Assembly: GCA_020849765.1 (NCBI GenBank)
Contig: JADLAY010000043.1
Span: 1 to 64,000 of the forward strand
Origin: Anaerolineae bacterium
GTDB taxonomy: Bacteria > Chloroflexota > Anaerolineae > Aggregatilineales > Phototrophicaceae
Direction of reading: 5' to 3'
Length of the DNA: 64,000 nt
Shown here: piece by piece, positions 42,578 to 50,815 of the stretch
Layout of the letters: the number at the start of each line of letters is the position of its first letter
Position numbering within the stretch: position 1 is the stretch's first letter
The notes under the pieces: model-generated
Told to the model about the DNA's origin: nothing
Databases searched by the model: none
Seen by the model: only the letters and a program-made list of their open reading frames with translations
Made by a program: the position numbers and the translations under genes

Positions 42578-42717
42578 GGCGATCCCCTGAATCAAGCACC
42601 TGTCGATACCTCATTCTAGGGGCAGATGCCGTGTCGAAGACTTGATTTTTCACTCAATTTTGTGAATTTTTCATCGCCCGTCAATTATTTCGGCGGGCTG
42701 GTGGATGCGTACTGAGG

Positions 42718-43278
42718 TCACTCCAGGTTGGCGTGGCGCGCATACATCTGATCCGACGTCTGCTCCAACTCGTCCATCAATTGGATGATGATGATGTCGA
42801 GCAGCAGCACCAGCACCTGCTCGAACAGCGACGCCATTGGCTGGGCGGACGTCTGGATGCTGGTCGTCTTCGGGCTGGGCGCGGGGATGACGACGACCAC
42901 GTCCGCTAATTGCGCCGTCTCGGACTCTGGATTTGCGGTCAACAGCGCGATCTGTGCACCGATGGCGTGCGCCTTCTCCGCGTACTGAACGACGGACGGC
43001 GTTCCGCCCGACCCGGATGCCAGCAGCAGCAGGTCGCTCGCGCCGATCGAGGGCGTCGTCACGTCATCCACGACGTGCGCGGTCAGGCCGAGATGCATCA
43101 GGCGCATCGAGTGAGCGCGCATCAACAGCCCGGAGCGCCCCTTGCCCGCCACAAAGATGCGCCGCGCCGCGAGGATGGCCTGGCGGCAGCGCGCCACGTC
43201 ATCCGGCGAGATCTGGCGCAGCACCGTGCCCACTTCGGCCAGCACCAGGTCGGCCAGGTCGAGATATTCAGGCGTCAT
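42718..43278 (-). CDS. hxlB: 6-phospho-3-hexuloisomerase
   Basis: A SIS-domain isomerase of 186 residues that converts 3-hexulose 6-phosphate to fructose 6-phosphate in the ribulose monophosphate pathway. RIFVAGKGRSGLLMRAHSMRLMHLG and LLLLASGSGGTPSVV match the sugar-phosphate site of PHI enzymes, and TTSIQTSAQPMASLFEQ the catalytic part. It lies 6 bp after hxlA, so the pair is made together. The pair fixes formaldehyde or, in reverse, supplies ribulose 5-phosphate. Confidence 0.88.
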   Translation of the reverse strand: MTPEYLDLADLVLAEVGTVLRQISPDDVARCRQAILAARRIFVAGKGRSGLLMRAHSMRLMHLGLTAHVVDDVTTPSIGASDLLLLASGSGGTPSVVQYAEKAHAIGAQIALLTANPESETAQLADVVVVIPAPSPKTTSIQTSAQPMASLFEQVLVLLLDIIIIQLMDELEQTSDQMYARHANLE

Positions 43279-43284
43279 ATTGGC

Positions 43285-43905
43285 TTACATCCGTTCCCCA
43301 AAAGCCCGCGCCACCTGTGCTGGATTGGCCGCCCGCGTGATCGCCCCGCCCGCGACGACGATATCCGGGCGCTCCGGCATCAGCCTTTCGAGCGAGTCCA
43401 GGCGAATGCCGCCCGCCGCCGCCAGCGGTGCGTCCGGCAGCGCGCTGCGCACCAGGCGCAGCGTTTCCATCGGCGATGCGACCTCCCGGTCGTCAAACGC
43501 TGTGTGAATGCAGAGGACGTCGCAGCCCAGCGCCAGCAGCTCGCCCGCGCGTTTGACCGGGTCACCCACTTGCAGCATGTCGGCGACGACCTTGCGCCCA
43601 AAGCGCCGGGCCGCGCTGACCGCACCTTCCACGGTTCTATCACCGGCGACGCCCATCACCGTCACGTAGTCACAGCCTGTCGCGAAGGCGATGCTCGCCT
43701 CCTCGTCACCGGCGTCGATGATCTTCAGATCGGCCAGCAAGCACAGGTTGGGGAAACGTTCGTGCAGGTATTGGGCAACGCGGATGCCTTCGCGATAGAT
43801 GAGGGGGGTGCCGATCTCGGCGATCTGGACGAACGGCGCGACCTCTTTCATGATCGCTGCCGCCTGTTCGAATGTACCGTCAAGCGCAACCTGAAGTTTT
43901 GTCAT
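43285..43905 (-). CDS. hxlA: 3-hexulose-6-phosphate synthase
   Basis: A 206-residue TIM-barrel enzyme of the OMP decarboxylase superfamily that condenses formaldehyde with ribulose 5-phosphate. The metal/phosphate motif DLKIIDAGDEEASIAF corresponds to the DLKTMDAGxxE of HPS, followed by VTVMGVAGDRTVEGAV. AAAGGIRLDSLERL near the end supplies the phosphate loop. It is 8 bp from the YhhN gene and 6 bp from hxlB. No methanol or methylamine dehydrogenase genes lie in the window. Confidence 0.9.
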   Translation of the reverse strand: MTKLQVALDGTFEQAAAIMKEVAPFVQIAEIGTPLIYREGIRVAQYLHERFPNLCLLADLKIIDAGDEEASIAFATGCDYVTVMGVAGDRTVEGAVSAARRFGRKVVADMLQVGDPVKRAGELLALGCDVLCIHTAFDDREVASPMETLRLVRSALPDAPLAAAGGIRLDSLERLMPERPDIVVAGGAITRAANPAQVARAFGERM

Positions 43906-43912
43906 AGCCTGC

Positions 43913-44629
43913 TCATACTATCCGTGAAAGTGCTGCGACCGAAGTGACGATCAACATCTGCGCCGGTCCATAAGTCAGCCAGATCATATCGCCAATCGAC
44001 GTGAAATGCAGCCCGGCAAACAATTGCGCCGCCAGGATCAGATCACTGAGGAGAAACAGCGCCGTCCCCAGCGCCAGCGGCGCGAAGGCGATCTGCTGCA
44101 CGGCGAGGCCGGTGGCGAACCCGGCGGTGCTGGCGAGCAGCAGCGCATAGGGCAGCGCCGCCAGATGGATCGGCGAGCGCACCGGTGCCCGGCTGTAGAC
44201 AACCCCATACCAGCCGACCACACCGACCGCCAACCAGGCTGCCCATGCGCCGACGCGCGGCGCGAATTCATTGTAGCCGAGCTGATCGCCGATCCAGATC
44301 AAGGCGGCAATGTAGGCGACGTGGCCGAGGCCGAAGGCCGCGATGCCGCCAATGACGTGATTCTCGACGCGGATCAGCCCGGCCATGAACAGATCGCCGA
44401 CCAAGCCGAGCGTCATCCCGATCGCGATCAGGAGGCTGTAAGTGGAGTATGCCGGCGCCGTCTGGTTCAGATAGAACCACCACGCCAGCGCGACCAGCGC
44501 CAGCGAGGAACCGATGCGCGCTGCCGTCGGCATCCGGTGTACGCGCTGGCTGTCGAGCTTGCCGAGGATAAAGCCGCCAAACAGCAGCGCTGCCCACAAC
44601 CCCAACAGGATGATCGATATCGTGTCCAT
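43913..44629 (-). CDS. Lysoplasmalogenase (YhhN/TMEM86 family)
   Basis: The 238-residue integral membrane protein has eight predicted helices. Conserved acidic motifs GLVGDLFMAG (near 83) and ALFLLSDLILA (near 200) match the YhhN/TMEM86 family. Known members hydrolyse the vinyl-ether bond of lysoplasmalogens, releasing an aldehyde. Clustering with geranylgeranyl reductase fits lipid metabolism. GGGGAATGC lies before the ATG. The downstream hxlA gene is 8 bp away. Confidence 0.82.
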   Translation of the reverse strand: MDTISIILLGLWAALLFGGFILGKLDSQRVHRMPTAARIGSSLALVALAWWFYLNQTAPAYSTYSLLIAIGMTLGLVGDLFMAGLIRVENHVIGGIAAFGLGHVAYIAALIWIGDQLGYNEFAPRVGAWAAWLAVGVVGWYGVVYSRAPVRSPIHLAALPYALLLASTAGFATGLAVQQIAFAPLALGTALFLLSDLILAAQLFAGLHFTSIGDMIWLTYGPAQMLIVTSVAALSRIV

Positions 44630-44653
44630 GCATTCCCCGGATGCCCCGCAGGG

Positions 44654-45850
44654 CTATTTGAGTACCAGCCCCGTCGTGATCAACGTGCGCGCTTCCAGCA
44701 GCAGCGCCGGATGACGAGAGAGCACCGCCAACAGAATTTCGCCGAGCGACATCGTCGCCAGCGGCAGCCCGGCGGCGGTGCGCACGAGTGCGTCGAAGTC
44801 GCGCTGCGACATGCGCGTGATGATCTTGCGGATGGCGAGCAGAGCGGTGTGCATCTGGCCGAAGCGTGCGCGCCACGCTTCCTCATAAGGATGCAGCGCC
44901 CTCGTCGAGACGTCCCCACGCGCCAACGCCGGGATCGCCGTCTCCATGGCCAGCTCCGCGCCCATCATGCCCAGGCTGATGCCACCCGCCGTCAACGGAT
45001 CGGCCTGATGGGCTGCATCGCCAACCACGACCAGCCCATTGACGACCATCTGCTTGATCGCGCCCGTGACCGGGATACCGCCCGAGACGACGCTGAGCAC
45101 GGATGCCCCCTCGAAATGGCGCGTCACAAAGCGGTCGAGCCATTCCGTGGCCGATGTCTCGCGATTGCGTCCGCCAGGGATGACGACGCCGACGTTGGCT
45201 TTTTCGTCGCTCTTGGGGAAGACCCAGACGTAACCGCCGGGCGCGATCGTCTCCTGGCCGACGTGATATTCACAGCGGCTGGGGTCGAGCCTGCCGCGCA
45301 GCCCGGCGAGCGTGTACTGCGCACCGACGAAGAAATCGTTCATGGCGGGCACGGTCTTCAGCCCGGCCCAGCGCGCGACCAGTGACTCGACGCCGTCGGC
45401 GGCGACCACCAGCCGGGCGCGCACGTTGTGCGACTTGCCGAACGATTGCAGCCGCACCCCGGCGACCGTATCACCGTTCCAGATCAGGTCGACCGCCGCC
45501 GTGTTGACGCGCACCTCCGCCCCCTCGCGGACGGCCTGCGCGGCCAGTGCCTCGTCGAAGACTTTGCGATCCACGATGATCGTATCGCCGCTCGGTGGTA
45601 CGCTGACGACATCGCCCGATGCGCTGCAGATGGCATACGTTTCGACGTGGTTGTTGATCCAGCGCGGATCGAGATCGACAAAGCGCTCCGTCGTCTCGAT
45701 GTCGGTCGCTTCACCGCAGCGCACCGGCACGCCGATCTCCTGGCGCTTTTCGATCAAAAGCACGTCCAGCCCGGCCTGGGCTGCACGGATGGCCGCGGCG
45801 GAACCGGCGGGACCGGCGCCAACCACGATGATGTCGTATGCGGATTTCAT
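44654..45850 (-). CDS. Geranylgeranyl reductase family flavoprotein
   Basis: A 398-residue FAD protein of the geranylgeranyl reductase/digeranylgeranylglycerophospholipid reductase family. The FAD motif YDIIVVGAGPAGSAAAIRAA opens it, the family-specific GVPVRCGEATD follows near residue 43, and VVGDAAHQADPLTAGGISLGM is the second FAD motif. Such enzymes saturate isoprenoid double bonds in quinone tails, chlorophyll or ether lipids. The start overlaps the ferredoxin stop (ATGA), and that ferredoxin is the likely electron donor. Confidence 0.88.
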   Translation of the reverse strand: MKSAYDIIVVGAGPAGSAAAIRAAQAGLDVLLIEKRQEIGVPVRCGEATDIETTERFVDLDPRWINNHVETYAICSASGDVVSVPPSGDTIIVDRKVFDEALAAQAVREGAEVRVNTAAVDLIWNGDTVAGVRLQSFGKSHNVRARLVVAADGVESLVARWAGLKTVPAMNDFFVGAQYTLAGLRGRLDPSRCEYHVGQETIAPGGYVWVFPKSDEKANVGVVIPGGRNRETSATEWLDRFVTRHFEGASVLSVVSGGIPVTGAIKQMVVNGLVVVGDAAHQADPLTAGGISLGMMGAELAMETAIPALARGDVSTRALHPYEEAWRARFGQMHTALLAIRKIITRMSQRDFDALVRTAAGLPLATMSLGEILLAVLSRHPALLLEARTLITTGLVLK

Positions 45851-46080
45851 GATGCGGGCCTTTGCACGGAGGGGACGAAGGCGAGCGCCTGCACGGGGCA
45901 CATATCTGTGCATCGGTCGCAGGCGGTGCAGGCGGGCTGGATCACGTGCAGATGCAAATGGTCGAGGGTTAGCGCCCGTGGCGGACAGACAGCCACACAG
46001 GCCCCACAGGCAAGGCAGGTCGCGTGATCGACGACGAGCTGCTGCGTCGGGCGAGGATCGGATGCGTGTCGCTTGAACAT
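45847..46080 (-). CDS. 2[4Fe-4S] ferredoxin
   Basis: A 77-residue ferredoxin with two cluster motifs, CLACGACVAVCP (near residue 22) and CTACDRCTDMCP (near 51). The N-terminal 20 residues are basic. AAGGA lies 8 bp before the ATG at 46078-46080. As first gene of the operon with geranylgeranyl reductase it probably supplies the low-potential electrons that this reductase family needs. The lipid and RuMP genes follow. Confidence 0.88.
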   Translation of the reverse strand: MFKRHASDPRPTQQLVVDHATCLACGACVAVCPPRALTLDHLHLHVIQPACTACDRCTDMCPVQALAFVPSVQRPAS

Positions 46081-46223
46081 GCGAATATCCTTTCTCACAG
46101 GCCTGACTGTGTTAACCCAGCTTAATTATGGCGCGTTTGACGGGCGATCACCAACGAAAACGGGCGTTCAGGTGTACAATTCGGCCCGTATTCATACAAA
46201 ATGCCTGTCAGGATCGGCCCCAC

Positions 46224-47729
46224 TTGACCGAGTTTTCCGCCTCTTCCTTATCTACGGATGACGCCCGCCGCGCGGCGCGCAACATCGGCGCCATCGCCCT
46301 GGCCCAGATCATCAGCAAGGGTGTGCTGTTCGTCTGGCAGTTGGTCTTGATCCCGATTCTGGGCAGGGATGCCTACGGTATCTACACGACCGTGACGGCC
46401 TTCTTCCTGGTCGGCGTCGCCGTCGCCAGCTTCGGCATGGGCAACATCGTCATCCGCGAAGTGGCTCGCCGCCCGTCGTTGGCCGGGAAGTATTGGAGCG
46501 CCACGCTCTTCCTGCAGACGATCCTGGCGCTGCTGGCCTACGTCGGCGTCAATGCTGCGGCGGCCCTCGGCGATTACACGCCGGAAGTGCGCGGCTTCGT
46601 CGCCATCGCCGGGCTGAGCCTGTTCGTCGATCAGTTGGGCACAATGGTTTACGAGCAGCTCATTGCCCGCGAACGCATGGTGACGACCTCCCTGGTCGAG
46701 ATCGGCACGGTCGTCGGGCGCATTATCCTGACGGCGGTCGCTCTGCTGGCGGGATGGGGCCTGGTCGGCGTCTATGGCGCGACCATCCTCAGCGGGCTGG
46801 TGCGCGCGCTCATCCTCTGGTGGGCGCTCATGAGTGATGGCGTTCACCCGGAGTTCCCGCTGGATCGCCCGCTGGTGCGGCAACTGCTGGCCGATGCGAC
46901 GCCGCTGGCGCTGGCCGCCTTCGTCGGTCAGGCGTATTCGCAGCTCGACCGGCTCGTGACCGGGCGCTTGATCCCGGAGGGCGTCGCCTACCTGGGCGCG
47001 GCTTTCATCATCATCGTCGGCATGGTCGAGCTGTTGAGCACGACGGTGCTGATCGCCGTCTTCCCGATCATGTCGCGCACGTATGCGGAGAACCCGGCGG
47101 TCTTCCGCGCGCTCGTGACCAAGCTGGCCTTCTTCACGCTGCTGATCGTGCTGCCGATCACGCTGGCGCTCTCGATCTTCTCGCACACGTTCACACTCGT
47201 CTTCGGCGTGGACTTCCTGCCGACCGCCGACATCCTGCGCCTGATGGTCTGGTATGGCCTGCTGGCGATGGTCTCCAACGTCTTCGCACAGGCGCTGCTC
47301 GTGCAAAACCGCCAGCGGATCACGCTGTTCGTGCGTGCCGCCGGGCTGGCGATCAACCTCGTCCTGCTGCTGATCCTGCTGCCGATGTTCGGCGTGCGCG
47401 GGGCACCGCTGGCGACGATCACGGCGGAGGCGCTCGTGCTCGCCGCACTGATGACACTGTTCTGGCGTCAGGCGCAGGACGGCACGGGTTCATCCACCAA
47501 TGCGGCCAAGATCGCGCGCCTACTCCTGTCCGGCGCCCTCGCCGCCGCCGCGATGCTGCTTCTGGGCAACCTGCATTTCATCGCCGGTATCGTGGGCGGG
47601 TTGCTCGTCTACGCGGGTGCGGTGCTGCTGCTGCGCGTTCTCCAACCGGACGACTGGGCGCTCGCCCGCCGCATGATCGAGGCGATGCCGGGCGGCCACC
47701 TGATCGCGCGCTGGCTGCCGTCGACGTAA
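46224..47729 (+). CDS. Oligosaccharide flippase (MATE/MOP, Wzx-like)
   Basis: A membrane protein of about 501 residues with 12-14 helices, of the polysaccharide-biosynthesis/MurJ-MVF superfamily. The start QIISKGVLFVWQLVLIPILGRDAYGIYTT and SQLDRLVTGRLIPEGVAYLGAA are typical of Wzx-like exporters of lipid-linked sugars. A TTG at 46224 with AGGA upstream is taken as the start; in-frame upstream codons to 46128 show no ribosome site and unlikely composition. It probably serves surface glycan assembly, like the GT9 gene 4 kb away. Confidence 0.8.
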   Translation: MTEFSASSLSTDDARRAARNIGAIALAQIISKGVLFVWQLVLIPILGRDAYGIYTTVTAFFLVGVAVASFGMGNIVIREVARRPSLAGKYWSATLFLQTILALLAYVGVNAAAALGDYTPEVRGFVAIAGLSLFVDQLGTMVYEQLIARERMVTTSLVEIGTVVGRIILTAVALLAGWGLVGVYGATILSGLVRALILWWALMSDGVHPEFPLDRPLVRQLLADATPLALAAFVGQAYSQLDRLVTGRLIPEGVAYLGAAFIIIVGMVELLSTTVLIAVFPIMSRTYAENPAVFRALVTKLAFFTLLIVLPITLALSIFSHTFTLVFGVDFLPTADILRLMVWYGLLAMVSNVFAQALLVQNRQRITLFVRAAGLAINLVLLLILLPMFGVRGAPLATITAEALVLAALMTLFWRQAQDGTGSSTNAAKIARLLLSGALAAAAMLLLGNLHFIAGIVGGLLVYAGAVLLLRVLQPDDWALARRMIEAMPGGHLIARWLPST

Positions 47730-47771
47730 GGGCGCAATCAGACCCCCGCTCGCGCCCAATCTGCTCCCATC

Positions 47772-47798
47772 TGTCACAAAAGCACACTGCTTCCGGTC
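47772..47798 (+). promoter_or_regulatory. Candidate ECF41-type promoter
   Basis: TGTCACA (47772-47778) followed after 16 bp by GGTC (47795-47798) fits the known ECF41 promoter pattern (TGTCACA at -35, CGTC at -10) with one mismatch in the -10. It lies about 45 bp before the oxidoreductase gene that precedes the ECF41 sigma gene. Confidence 0.6.
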
Positions 47799-47842
47799 TT
47801 GATTCATGACACACAGGCCAACGAGTCATGAGGAGCAAGATC

Positions 47843-49096
47843 GTGGCAATCAAGACGATACAAGCAACGCGGATCGTCGTCATCGGCGCGGGCTATGCGG
47901 GGCTGCTGGCGACCGTCCGGCTGGCGGGCAAAGTCCGCGGGCAGGCGGCGACGGTGACGTTGATTAACGGAACCGATTACTTCATCGAGCGGCTGCGGCT
48001 GCACCAGTTCGCCACCCACCACGACTTTCCACAGCGCGCCATCGCCGACGTCTTGCGCGGGACGGGCGTGACGTTCGTCAAAGGCTGGGCGGCGCGACTC
48101 GATCCGGGGACGCACCAGGTGACGATCAGCAGCGAAACAGGTGAGCAGCAGATCGGCTACGACATCCTGGTCTACGCACTCGGCAGCACCATCGAGATCG
48201 ACCGCGTGCCCGGCGTCCGCGATTTCGCCTACACGCTGACGCCGTCTGGCGCACGCTCGGCGGATGCGCTCCGCACGATGCTGCCGGAGCTAGCGGCGCG
48301 ACACGGCACCGTCATCGTCGCGGGCGGCGGCGCGACCGGCATCGAAGCTGCGGCGGAATTCGCCGACTCGTATCCGGAGCTTCAGGTGCAGCTCGTCACG
48401 CAAGATGCGTTCGGCCACTTTACCAAACCGCGCGTGGCGAACTTCATGCGCCGTTCGCTCAACCGCCAGGGCGTGACCATTCAGGATCGCACCAGCATCC
48501 GTGAAGTGCGCGCCGATGGCGTCGTCACCGCCGGTGGCGAACACCTCCCCGCCGATCTGGTGTTGTGGACGGGCGGCTTCAAGGCGCTGCCGTTGGCGCG
48601 TGAGAGCGGGCTGGCCGTCAACGAACTCGATCAGGTGCTCATCGATCCACTCCAGCGCTCGATCAGCCATCCTGACATCTACGTCGTCGGTGATGCGATG
48701 CAGCCGGTCGAGCGGCCCGGCGCGAACGTACGCATGTCGGCGCTGGTGGCCGTCATCAGCGGCGCGCACGCCGCGGATAATCTGGCGGCGCTCGTGCACG
48801 GACGACCGCAGAAGCCTTTCAGTTTCGCCTACATGGGCCAGGGGATCGCGCTGGGGCATCGCAATGCCATCGGCTTTCTGAATTACCCGAACGACGCCCC
48901 GCTGATGCCCTATTACACCGGCAGGTTGGGGATGGCCGTCCGCGAGCTGTTCGTCAAGCTGCTGTTTGCCCTACCCGCCATCGAGCGGCGGCTGCCGGGC
49001 GCCTTCTTGTGGCTGGGCCGCGGGCGCTATGCCGCACAGAAACGCCGGGAGATGCGGACAACGCGTCAGGTCGGCACGCCCGTGCATACGCAGTAA
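47843..49096 (+). CDS. NDH-2-like FAD-dependent oxidoreductase, ECF41 partner
   Basis: A 417-residue two-dinucleotide-fold flavoprotein. RIVVIGAGYAGLLATVRL binds FAD, TVIVAGGGATGIEAAAEFAD binds NAD(P)H, and IYVVGDAMQPV is the second FAD motif. It resembles type II NADH dehydrogenases without the C-terminal membrane helix being clear. A GTG at 47843 has GAGGAG 7-8 bp before it and is preferred to the ATG at 47828, whose upstream bases show no site. ECF41 sigma genes are regularly linked to oxidoreductases (the COE group), as here. Confidence 0.85.
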   Translation: MAIKTIQATRIVVIGAGYAGLLATVRLAGKVRGQAATVTLINGTDYFIERLRLHQFATHHDFPQRAIADVLRGTGVTFVKGWAARLDPGTHQVTISSETGEQQIGYDILVYALGSTIEIDRVPGVRDFAYTLTPSGARSADALRTMLPELAARHGTVIVAGGGATGIEAAAEFADSYPELQVQLVTQDAFGHFTKPRVANFMRRSLNRQGVTIQDRTSIREVRADGVVTAGGEHLPADLVLWTGGFKALPLARESGLAVNELDQVLIDPLQRSISHPDIYVVGDAMQPVERPGANVRMSALVAVISGAHAADNLAALVHGRPQKPFSFAYMGQGIALGHRNAIGFLNYPNDAPLMPYYTGRLGMAVRELFVKLLFALPAIERRLPGAFLWLGRGRYAAQKRREMRTTRQVGTPVHTQ

Positions 49097-49123
49097 ACTG
49101 GGATGGCGAGCGGAGGACGACCC

Positions 49124-49990
49124 ATGACTCACGCAGACCAGTTCGAAAGCCAGCGCGGCCTGATCTTCTCGATTGCCTACCGCATGCTGGGCAGCGCGGT
49201 CGAGGCCGAAGATATGGTACAGGAGACTTACCTGCGCTATCAGGCCGTGCCCTACGATCAGGTCGACTCGCACCGCGCGCTGCTGACGACTATCGTCACG
49301 CGGCTGTGCCTGAATCAGATGGAGCTGGCGCGTGTCAAACGCGAGACCTACCTCGGCCCCTGGCTGCCGGAACCGCTCGCCACGGACAGCGATGCCGCCC
49401 TCATGCCAGCCCAGCGCGCCAGTCTTGACGAGACGATCTCGATGGCGTTTCTGATCCTGCTCGAAAGCCTGACGCCCGCCGAGCGCGCCGTCTTCCTCCT
49501 GCGCGAGGTCTTCGACTACGGTTACGACGAAATCGCGTCAATCCTGGGCAAAGAGGAAGCCGCCTGTCGCCAATTGTTCAGCCGTGCCAAACGTCGCATC
49601 GCCGAGCAGCGCCCGCGCTTCCAGGCAACGCCGGAGACGCACCGTGCGCTGCTCGACCGCTTTCATCAAGCCATTCGCGATGGCGATCTCGACGGCTTGA
49701 TGGCCGTGCTGGCGCAGGACGTGACTCTGTGGGCGGATGGTGGCGGCAAACGGCGCGGCGCGGCCATTCATCCCGTGCACGGGCGCGAAGCAGCGGCCCG
49801 CTTCCTGATGGCGTCGACTCGCTTGCCCGATCAAGCATTCACGGGCGCCATCGAGCGCGTCAACGGCGAACCGGCGCTGGTCATCCGCGCCGGAGGGCAG
49901 GCGCTGGTCGTCGTCTTCGTCAGCGCGCAAGGCGACACCATCTCCGAGGTGCGCGCCATCGGCAACCCGGATAAGCTGCGCGCCTTGTGA
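49124..49990 (+). CDS. ECF41-group sigma factor with SnoaL-like C-terminal domain
   Basis: A 288-residue RNA polymerase sigma factor with sigma region 2 (about 10-75), region 4 (about 110-165) and a C-terminal NTF2/SnoaL-like domain. The ECF41 marks are all present: the linker motif WLPEPL (80-85), DGGGK (near 203) and NPDKL (near 282). In ECF41 the fused domain replaces an anti-sigma factor and sets activity. GGAGG lies 8 bp before the ATG. The oxidoreductase upstream and an ECF41-type promoter suggest an autoregulated unit. Confidence 0.93.
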   Translation: MTHADQFESQRGLIFSIAYRMLGSAVEAEDMVQETYLRYQAVPYDQVDSHRALLTTIVTRLCLNQMELARVKRETYLGPWLPEPLATDSDAALMPAQRASLDETISMAFLILLESLTPAERAVFLLREVFDYGYDEIASILGKEEAACRQLFSRAKRRIAEQRPRFQATPETHRALLDRFHQAIRDGDLDGLMAVLAQDVTLWADGGGKRRGAAIHPVHGREAAARFLMASTRLPDQAFTGAIERVNGEPALVIRAGGQALVVVFVSAQGDTISEVRAIGNPDKLRAL

Positions 49991-49996
49991 AACAAA

Positions 49997-50018
49997 AAGC
50001 CCTGTGGAAACGGGGCTT
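49997..50018 (-). terminator. Intrinsic terminator
   Basis: AAGCCCTG pairs with CGGGGCTT (one G-T pair). On the minus strand it is followed by TTTTTGTTT. It lies where a terminator of the tRNA-like remnant would be and may also stop the sigma gene on the other side. Confidence 0.7.
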
Positions 50019-50024
50019 GATTCA

Positions 50025-50097
50025 TGACTCTGCCAGGACCCGAACCCGCAACCGATTGATTGAGTGACATGTCCCCCAGGGAATCGATCACTCGACC
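50025..50097 (-). pseudogene. Decayed tRNA-like sequence related to tRNA-Lys
   Basis: On the minus strand the stretch TCAATCAATCGGTTG, a T-arm (GGGTTCGGGTCC) and AGAGTCA match the 3' half of the intact tRNA-Lys at 50670-50745. The 5' half has lost the acceptor and anticodon stems, although a D-loop-like GGCTGGTCGAGTGATCG remains. A terminator follows, as for the intact gene. It looks like a degenerate tRNA copy. Confidence 0.45.
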
Positions 50098-50181
50098 AGC
50101 CGAGGAATCTCTTAACCATTGCCCGATGTCTATTAAGTGAGAATAAGGTAATCAGAGACACGGATATGAAGGTAGGTCACG

Positions 50182-50592
50182 ATGTATGGCGCAATTCGCT
50201 CTTTTGCTACCTTCCTCAAAATCGGCGCTGCGATTTGGGCGATGATTGGCATCGTCGGGTTTCTTGCCTATCTTCTCGATCCACGTGCATTTCTCGGCGG
50301 GTTCGCTCCACCGGGGAGCCTGCTCGGAATCCTGCTGGTGGGCGGTGTCTTGCTCTTTCACTGGCTCATGCTCTGCCTGGGCATGTATGCCTTTGGTCAG
50401 TTCCTCGATCTCCAGATCGCGATGGGCGAAACGCTGACCGAGGTGGCCCGGCGCAGGAAGAAGTACAAGGGCTACGATGAAGTTCCTAAGGATGGCAATT
50501 GGGCGTCGATGCCCCAGCGGCCCGGATCGCCGATGCGCTTGTTGAAGACCGAGGAAGAGGATCAAGGGCGCAACGTGTGGGCAGGGCGCTGA
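50182..50592 (+). CDS. Small membrane protein with two helices
   Basis: A 136-residue protein with two membrane helices (about residues 12-32 and 45-68) and a basic cytoplasmic tail (TEVARRRKKYKGYDEVPKD). The pattern of two short helices before a hydrophilic tail is common in small envelope proteins of unknown function; I recognise no family. A weak AGGTAGGT site precedes the ATG. It lies between the tRNA remnant and tRNA-Lys. Confidence 0.6.
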   Translation: MYGAIRSFATFLKIGAAIWAMIGIVGFLAYLLDPRAFLGGFAPPGSLLGILLVGGVLLFHWLMLCLGMYAFGQFLDLQIAMGETLTEVARRRKKYKGYDEVPKDGNWASMPQRPGSPMRLLKTEEEDQGRNVWAGR

Positions 50593-50637
50593 CAGCCCTT
50601 AAGTGATCGCGCAACCGATAAGCACTTACAAGCAAAA

Positions 50638-50655
50638 ACCCGCTCGAAAGCGGGT
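50638..50655 (-). terminator. Intrinsic terminator of tRNA-Lys
   Basis: ACCCGCT pairs with AGCGGGT around CGAA. On the minus strand GGGTTTTTGC follows. It lies 14 bp after the tRNA and can also act on the small membrane protein gene. Confidence 0.75.
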
Positions 50656-50669
50656 CTTCTTGTGTCTTC

Positions 50670-50745
<76 letters not shown>

Positions 50746-50815
50746 GACTATGCAACGCATTATAGCAAAGGCGGAGGTAGCGTCAAGACGCAGCAGGCCG
50801 CGCGATGCGGGTATT

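Noticed and set aside
42676-42700. GCCCG/CGGGC hairpin after hxlB as a terminator
   Set aside because: Five base pairs with a long loop, and on the hxlB strand it is followed by A residues, not T.
46137-46180. TTGACG and TACAAT upstream of the flippase gene as a promoter
   Set aside because: The two boxes are 32 bp apart, far from the usual 16-18 bp.
46248-47306. 352-codon open frame antisense to the flippase gene
   Set aside because: The plus strand encodes a typical multi-helix flippase; the antisense translation is only charged low-complexity sequence.
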